A DNA stretch of 64,000 nt from Emydura subglobosa (lineage: Eukaryota > Chordata > Testudines > Chelidae): positions 93,355,313 to 93,419,312 of the forward strand of contig ML679946.1 of assembly GCA_007922225.1 (NCBI GenBank). Reading direction: 5' to 3'. The notes below the pieces were generated by a model. That model was not told the DNA's origin and ran no database searches. It was given only the letters and a program-made list of their open reading frames with translations. Of the stretch, positions 57,640-64,000 are shown in pieces. Numbering within the stretch: position 1 is the stretch's first letter; the number at the start of each line of letters is the position of its first letter. The position numbers were made by a program, and so were the translations under genes.

Positions 57640-57900
57640 CTTTGGCTAGGTTCAAACAGAGACTCTGTGATTCATTTTGACTCCAGTTTGACAAGGATCT
57701 GATCCAAAGCCCAGTCAAGTCAGTGGAAAGACTTCCTTTCACTTCAACAGGTTCTGGATCAAGCCCCAAACTATTTAAGCATGTGCTTAAATCCACCCTA
57801 TTCAGCAAAGCACTTAAGCATGTGCTTACCTCCCATGCAAGTTATTAGCTTTAAGCACATGCTTAAGTGCTTTGCTAAATCAGGGCCTATGTGACCTCAG
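57640..57900. repeat. Palindromic repeat of the AAGCATGTGCTTA family
   Basis: Inverted arms at 57801-57828 and 57852-57879 match at 27 of 28 positions (ttcagcaaagcacttaagca against its complement). The left part has agtcaagtcagtggaaagac, another typical block. This can fold into a long hairpin. No target duplication was defined. Confidence 0.65.
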
Positions 57901-58616
57901 GCATCTTACTTGACCTCCCTTCTGCCTTAGTCAATCCAGATGTACACCTTGTTTAACAATATTATGTCTGACTTGAGTTTTCCTGTCCAGCCATCCACCC
58001 TCCCCCTTATAACAGTCTATGAGTCAACTGTATTCCAATTAATGAATCTATTCACTGTTACAAATAAAGAAGACACAACATTTTTAAAAAAAGACAGGAC
58101 AGTCTAATTACCCTCTGCAAGAAAGAGAAAACTATTTCTATAAATGCAATCCTGATGCAGGCAAACTCCATTGATTTCAATGGGAGTTTCATCATATTCA
58201 GGAATGCAAGATCATCCTTTTGATTCTGTCCTTTGCTGAAATGTTGTTGCTTTTTTTAATTAGCTGCTGAGTTCACTCATATAATAGAAGCTATTAGAAC
58301 ATTATATGCATACATTTTTTTTTACACTGTGTCTAGTTGACCTCCAGGGACAGAGAGGATCACTTCAATTCTGCTCAGCTGTTTTTCCCTCTAGTTTCAC
58401 TTTTAACATCTTTTTAGATCACCAGCATTCAAAACAAAACAAAAGAAAAAATCTTTCAATGGTAGACTAACTAGGTTATTTAGTTAAAGTACCTCTGCTA
58501 AATGGCTTGGGAAAAGTATTTTCTAGTGCTGAGTCTGAAAGTCAGCATACAAGCAAAAATTTCACAAAAATAGTAATAGACAAAGCCAGGTGTAACATAG
58601 GCATGGATTATGTAAG

Positions 58617-58733
58617 ACGAGGGTCACCACATAGCAAGTGCGAAAAATCGGGACAGGAGGTAATGGGCACCTATATAAGAAAAAAGCCCCAAATACTGGG
58701 GCTGTCCCTATAAAATTGGACATCTGGTCACTC
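58617..58733. mobile_element. hAT MITE, 117 bp
   Basis: A perfect 8-bp duplication TATGTAAG (58609-58616 and 58734-58741) flanks a palindromic unit. Inner blocks cgaaaaatcgggacagg and ggggctgtccctataaaatt are complementary in pattern. The left terminus has a few bases altered. Confidence 0.75.
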
Positions 58734-58739
58734 TATGTA

Positions 58740-58840
58740 AGGCTCTGATTCTGCAAGCTGGTGTGTGCCCTCAACTCCTATTAAACTTCAGTAGGACCTG
58801 AGGATGCTTAGCATTTTGCAGCATTGAGACTTGTTTCTGC
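58740..58840. repeat. Degenerate 'gattctgcaa' repeat
   Basis: ctgattctgcaagctgg and agcattttgcagcattgag form a loose inverted pair around cttcagtaggacc, resembling the palindromic family at 57640 and 63625. Confidence 0.4.
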
Positions 58841-58907
58841 CACTGTTCTGCTTATGTATCTTGACCCCAATTTGAAACACTTCCCCATTCCAATCTTTGG
58901 ACCCATC

Positions 58908-59170
58908 TATACTGCCCCCTCCCCAACTGTGCTCTTAACCAGGTTTTCTAACCTGTTTTAGCTCTCTCGGGTTAAAATAGCAGTGAAGACAGGGAAAAAT
59001 CAGCTTTTAACTCCCTAGCAGCTTGAGTTCAGCCTTAAGATTTCCTAGAGGCTTTAACTTGAGCTGCTAACCCAAATTAAAAGCTGAGTTGCTGTGTCTT
59101 CACTGCTATTTTAACCCAAGTAACTAATGCAAGTTAGCTAACCCAAGTTAGCAACAGTTTTTTTTTGCAG
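58908..59170. mobile_element. Palindromic MITE
   Basis: Long inverted arms: gggttaaaatagcagtgaag (58969) against cttcactgctattttaaccc (59098), with further pairing through the cagcttttaa and agcagct blocks. Ends near ctatactgcc and gcagtgtta. The flanking duplication was not resolved. Confidence 0.65.
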
Positions 59171-59599
59171 TGTTAACTTACTCCGTGTCCTGCTCAGAGG
59201 GGTAAAAGTGATGGCTTGATTTCCAAAGCCTGTTTTTTGTGACAAACAAATGCATCTTCATTTATAATCTGGGCAGGGTTGAACACAGTTTCCAAATGGT
59301 GGTGCAGAGGGGAGGAAACAACATTAGTCAGCGTCACCAACCAAGTGTGTCTTTTAAAAATAGACACAATCTTCAGTACAGTTTACATCAGTGTGCTCCT
59401 AAGTGCCACCATCTGAAGAACACCAGTACTTGGTGTAGGGAATTTTTAAAATGACCTCCCATTTTTTCTATTAGACCATACCATCTTCTTGACACAAGAT
59501 CATTGTATCATTTTTCTGCAGATTAAGGAATCCCCAAGCCACCACCACCACAGTTAGTATGTTTGGATTTAAAAAACTTAAAAAGCATGCATTATTCAC

Positions 59600-59850
59600 T
59601 ACCTGTCCCAAGGTGCGCCGCAAGCTAGAAGCACAGACATAGGAGGAATATGGAATTAGGCTACCACAGGCAAAACTCTCACTGATGGCAAAAGGAGCTT
59701 CACCTGCATAGGGAGTAAGGAAGCAGATCCTTTGATCAATGCCAGGCTTCTGGAGGATAGACAGAACACACATTCTGGCCTTGATTCAGAGAAGGACTTA
59801 ATGTCAAGCCTGTGTTTAAGAAAGTGCTTTGTTCAGTCAGGGACTAATAA
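59600..59850. repeat. Diverged member of the palindromic repeat family
   Basis: ttgattcagagaaggactta and agaaagtgctttgttcagtc repeat the start and end blocks of the 57801-57879 palindrome in degraded form. Minus-strand frames here are chance. Confidence 0.4.
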
Positions 59851-61049
59851 CAGAAAAGTGGTGTGAAGAGATGTCAGACTTCTCCGTCTTCCCTTCTTTC
59901 AGAACTTGAGTATAACGTCTTTGAAATCCTTACTACATACTACATTTAAATCTGGCATCAAATTCAGCCCTGTAAAGTTTGTGGTCAGAAAAGTTGACTA
60001 AAACACACTGACATTCCATTTTTTGAAAACTGAAAAGCACATTAAATAGAAGTTTTCTGATCAGTCTATAAAATGCACATAACATCTGAAAAAATATGCT
60101 GCACCCTTTCTGCTTTTTTATCACCTGTAATAAAAGTTATGCAGTCCAAGGTTAGGTGAATATTTTTCTGACAAAGTATGAGGTATAAGAATCCAGCAAC
60201 TTCCCCTCAGTAACAATGTTGGCTCTGTGCATATGCATTTTGATGTAGTCTTTAATTACGTGATCACATCTCTTAATCTTAAGAATTTGTAATTTACTTC
60301 AACTAGGGATTTTACTGCAAATATATCTATGTATTAAAGTCTTATTCCATGTTCTCTGTAAACCTTGGTATTCCTTACAATAGTGAATCATCTGAAATAT
60401 CACTTTGCAAATTGTGTTAGGGGAATTAATGACAAATCAACCTTTCCAAAGGGTTTTCCTTGATTTCTAAAGACAGGAAGGGGGAGGGCACACACAGTTT
60501 TAAAATAAATGGATTCAGAATTACAGTTATGTGCATAATGTTCCTTCCACAGAACGAAAGGAGAAAAATTAATTTAGGCCCTTAGTAGCTGATAAGGATT
60601 TTTTTGTCTGTTTTCGGTTTTCTTTAAAGATGTTTACTACCAAGCTTGGGAGCTGCATTTCTCACTTTGAAGCAGAGTTAATTGACCTGTGTAGCCATTG
60701 AATGTTGCAGTCAATCCAGACTCCATGTTCTACGCGTTTATCTTTAGAAATAAAAACAAAGAATGCTCTGTTAGCTTTACTTGGCTGAAGAACAATACAC
60801 GGAACTGCTCTCAGTTATTAATAATCAGTTTCACCTTCAATCAAGCTGTTTGGATCTTTACTACCATCTGATGATCTATTTATTGATATGTGGGGATCAG
60901 AGTAACTCAGAGCACAACACTAGTCTGTGGGACAGAATCCAAAAACCACCATGTATTTGATATCAGCCAAAGGATTTCCTAAGGGAATGAAAGCAATATT
61001 ACAGTGCAAGTCATCAAGAGTTAAGGGAAATGAGACAAATCTGTGTCTG
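59851..61049. other. No gene seen
   Basis: AT-rich, with no motif recognised. Confidence 0.4.
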
Positions 61050-61300
61050 AGGACCAGATGCCTCAGGAGATTAGCAATGTGACATGGAACCTTTCACCTC
61101 TAGGTCATCAGTTCATATCCAATCTAGTAGTGGCTGGAAGCCATTAAACATCTAATAGTTTTGGTGGTCTATGTGACATGAAATTGAGATTCCTAATGGA
61201 CAAGTGTCCACATCACAAAGCCACCAACATCCTCATTGGGAGTCTCAGCAGAAAGGCACAAAACTTGCTAGACAAAGACTGAATGAACTATCCATCCATC
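61050..61300 (+). repeat. Possible tRNA-derived SINE
   Basis: gatgcctcaggagattagca could be an A box and ggtcatcagttcatatccaa a degraded B box, about 50 bases apart. No tail or duplication. A (tcca)n microrepeat follows at 61290-61303. Confidence 0.35.
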
Positions 61301-62461
61301 CATCCGAAGTCCAGGCAGAGGCACACTGGTGGGTGTAGTAAGGAACTTTGTACTGACTGAGATGTTGCCAGAGCACTTCTGTTTCCATAGCTGCCAGTCT
61401 GACTTTGGATTTTTTTTGCCAGCACGTAATTAAATAAAATAGGTGCATGTTAAGGCGTTTTATTTTAACCCTTCTTTACTACCTTCATTTGGGGAACCTG
61501 AAAAATAACATATCTCCCAACTGAGCACCCACAAATGGCATCCAGACAGCCATATTCTCTGGGTCTCAATAAGTCTTGGAGAAGAAGGAAGAAAGGGGAC
61601 ATGGTCTGCAAAACAAGCTCACATGTTATCCTTACAGGCCAGTTCTTCAAATCCCAAGCCCACAAAATGCTACATGCGGCACACATCTAACCACACTCCA
61701 GATCTGCTAGAGACCAGAAGCAACATATATAGAGTTCCTCCACAGGTGATAAGAGACCACTGGGGGAGAAAGCCTGCACATGGCCTGCATCACTGGTAGG
61801 ATAGCTTGCCGGGCTCACTCTGGCACCAAGCCCTTTTATCTCTGGATCTCAGACTCCTTCAGTACTAGGTAGGGGATGCAGATCTGTGGATTCTGAGGAA
61901 CCTGCTGCTTCCAGCCTTGAATTCAGGTGGATTTTTATACCTGCATCTCAGTTAAAGATTCCTTCACAGCACATGGCCGTGACAACCTGGCCCAGTTTTA
62001 CTGTATATTCTATTAGGGAGCAATCCCATAAAGTGCCGAGCTTCCATCAGCTCCCATTGACTAAAACATGAGTTGAGGGTGTTAAGTACCTTGCATGAGC
62101 TGACTCTTACTGAGCTGTTCAATTCTAAGTACAATGGGCTGAGGTACATCTATACAACATCGATGTGTGAAGGGTTCTTAACACTATAATGGTTTATCAT
62201 TTGAATGCTCTTCAGATTTACTTTCAGAAAGTGATTCAACAGTTTACATTTAGATATAATTCCAGTCCAAAAACCTGAACCTTAGAACTTTGCTATAAGA
62301 ATTATATTCAGTGCTGCAAATGAACCATAATATTCGGTGGGGGCTGGACGTAGGAATTTTTGCTTTTTAATAATTTGCCCTGTACTTGTAGTTAGAAGGG
62401 AAATGGCCTCTTCAAGAAGATCAGAAAAATATCCAGCCACAGATGTTGCTGCCCCTTAAAA
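61301..62461. other. No gene seen
   Basis: Short frames only; ctcccattgactaaaac near 62051 recalls the palindromic repeat family. Confidence 0.4.
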
Positions 62462-62478
62462 GGGGGGGGGGGGGGGGG
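62462..62478. repeat. G17 homopolymer
   Basis: Uninterrupted run of 17 G, followed by a C-rich stretch at 62495-62508. Confidence 0.85.
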
Positions 62479-62687
62479 AGAAAGAGACCCTCATACCCCT
62501 CCCCCTCCCAAAGGCTCCTTTTTGAACTATTATGCAAGCACTTCTGAGCAGAAAGTCATTCAAGTATCTCTAGAAGATTGAAAGTTATTGAAAAGGATCC
62601 CACTTTAGCACTATTCATTTCTCCTGGTGAGAAGCAACTCCCTGCCTGAGGCTTCCAGGATCTGGAAGATTTGCTAAAGACAAATTC

Positions 62688-62832
62688 CCTTTGGCGTCAT
62701 GGTCCAGCAGATACAGTGCTGGATAGGGTGTCTCAGAACCTGGATTCTATTCCTGACTTTCCCACTGATTTGCTGTGTGACCTTGGGAAAAATCCCTTCA
62801 AATCTCTGCTTCTGTTTCTCGACCCACCCATC
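62688..62832 (+). repeat. MIR-type SINE
   Basis: gtccagcagatacagtgctgg, acctggattctattcctgac and tgctgtgtgaccttggga are MIR head, B box and core in sense orientation. It is the best-preserved of the three copies. Confidence 0.8.
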
Positions 62833-63624
62833 ATCTACTTCGATTATAAGCTCTCCCGCACAGAGGTTTCTCCGCCTATGTGTTTATACAGTGCATAACA
62901 AAGTAGGACCCAAATCTCTTTTGAGGCCTTGAGGCATTCATATAAATAACAGCAACAAAGAACTTACAGTCTAAGGCAGAGAGAGGAACAAAAAAAGGGA
63001 AAGAGACGAGGAAGGGAAGGTTTGCTGTAACAGGATCATTTGGTTACTCACTTTTGATGTTACTGTGTGCAGTTAGCTATTCCAATGTATTATTGTCCAT
63101 TGTAATGCGTGCAGATGCAGGTGAAATGTCACACTTTGGGGTAAAGTTACACTGTGCCAGGGGAATTTGTCCTTCAAAATACCCTTAGCATCAAGCAATT
63201 CATCAAGCAATTTTAACTTGCAAGGAATACAAACTCTTACTCAACTATATATTTTAAAAAAGAGTCCAGTCTGTGAACCAGTACAGATACATTTTATTCA
63301 CCATTTAAAAGGTCAACTAGATAAGAGAGGAAAAATGTGTGATAAATGTTTAAGATATCTATTAAATACATTTTCTAATCTGTTTGCTCAGGAGAGACTA
63401 AAAAATGACTTTCCAGACATAGTCAATATTTTAGAGTTTTCCATGTTATCTGGCACATCGTATTATGTCTTTGGAGCCTGAGTTTTGCCACTATATTTGC
63501 AATAAGTCTACAGGACAGAAGGAGATCTTAAGGTAAGACACTGTATTTCGGTGTTCTTTGTATTTAACCTTTTGTAGAAAAAGGTTCTTTTTCAAGATGT
63601 AGGTGATACTTTGGTTGAATTAAA

Positions 63625-63730
63625 AGTCCTAATCTTACAAAGATTTATAACACGTGCTTAGCTAGGTGGATAGTCTCACTGAGATCAATGGCACTACTCC
63701 TCTGCAGAAGTCTTTGCAGGATTGGGGTCA
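63625..63730. repeat. Palindromic repeat family member
   Basis: aatcttacaaagatttataa at the left and agtctttgcaggattggggt at the right are imperfect inverted ends around cactgagatcaatggcac. Confidence 0.55.
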
Positions 63731-64000
63731 AAGTCTGGCTAAACAGGAGGTTAAATTTATTTATTTTTTCTTTTTTAAGAACTAGTTTCATTTGTGAGCA
63801 CCTGAGGGCCGAGATTGGGCTGCCTCTTCTGTTTGGAAAGTACCTAGCACACAAAGTGGATACTACAGGAGTTAAACCATCGTAACAAATGGCCATACCA
63901 CAGCAAATACTGGTACATAGCCAATTTATTCCAAGGAGCTCGAAACCAACAAGCCCTATGGGCTAGAGTGTCAGCCCATAGTAAGGAGAAGGGCCTTATT
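63731..64000. other. No gene seen
   Basis: Window end, with no motif or repeat recognised. Confidence 0.4.

Noticed and set aside
57801..57879. microRNA hairpin or transcription terminator
   Set aside because: The stem repeats in degraded form at several nearby sites, so it is an interspersed palindromic repeat.
59471..59773. 100-codon minus-strand frame with a good acceptor at its start
   Set aside because: Its bases overlap degraded blocks of the palindromic repeat family, and the donor (GTAGTG) is weak.
1..64000. CRISPR array, prophage or bacterial operon
   Set aside because: No regularly spaced direct repeats and no ribosome-binding-site gene arrays; the repeat families are those of a vertebrate.

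Overview
This looks like a non-mammalian amniote chromosome segment, most likely a turtle (Testudines). The repeat mix is what suggests this: CR1 LINE tails, MIR-type SINEs, GIY-YIG Penelope elements, a DIRS-type tyrosine-recombinase retrotransposon, two-gene PIF/Harbinger elements and many short Harbinger and hAT MITEs. The assignment comes from recognising families by eye; no search was run. The background is AT-rich, with no prokaryotic operons, CRISPR, tRNA or rRNA genes. I cannot assign any long open frame to a conserved host protein. Nearly every recognisable protein-like segment belongs to a decayed transposon.

Layout. 1-2006: right part of a PIF/Harbinger transposon (partner gene on +, transposase on -, convergent). 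3164-3298: one copy of an unnamed dispersed repeat whose inverted relative lies at 41638-41768. 4085-7490: DIRS-like element on the minus strand with inverted terminal repeats, gag, and RNase H/tyrosine-recombinase remnants, but no visible reverse transcriptase. 7836-8495: LTR-like sequence. About 8.5-30.7 kb: mostly featureless AT-rich DNA with a Penelope tail (17.5 kb), a hAT MITE (19.5-19.9 kb), CR1 copies (20.7-21.3, 24.7-25.5 and 27.6 kb), a 96-bp hAT MITE with a perfect target duplication (24.6 kb) and another hAT-like element (29.2 kb). 30737-33530: second Harbinger copy. About 33.8-34.8 kb: non-LTR reverse-transcriptase remnant. 35440-38000: nest of Penelope fragments and Harbinger MITEs. 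40.6-41.8 kb: repeat-like, pyrimidine-rich tract. 43896-45093: solo LTR with 5-bp target duplications. 46.0-46.6 kb: non-LTR RT C-terminal relic. 47455-48400: relic of a cysteine-rich (CXC-like) transposon-associated protein. 49.5-50.3 kb: MITEs.

The clearest host-gene signal is a CpG island at about 53.56-54.48 kb, flanked on the left by about 1 kb of purine-rich DNA. It has a GTGAGT splice donor on the minus strand, a GTAAGC donor on the plus strand and an NRF1-like palindrome between them. I read it as a bidirectional promoter with two divergent first exons, so both flanks may be long first introns or intergenic DNA. A well-formed 80-nt candidate minus-strand exon lies at 8788-8867. From 54.3 kb to the end there are MIR copies, a hAT MITE, a palindromic MITE and a cluster of palindromic 'AAGCATGTGCTTA' repeats.

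The genes form no pathway. The biology here is layered transposition, datable from nesting and target-site duplications, around one probable divergent promoter.
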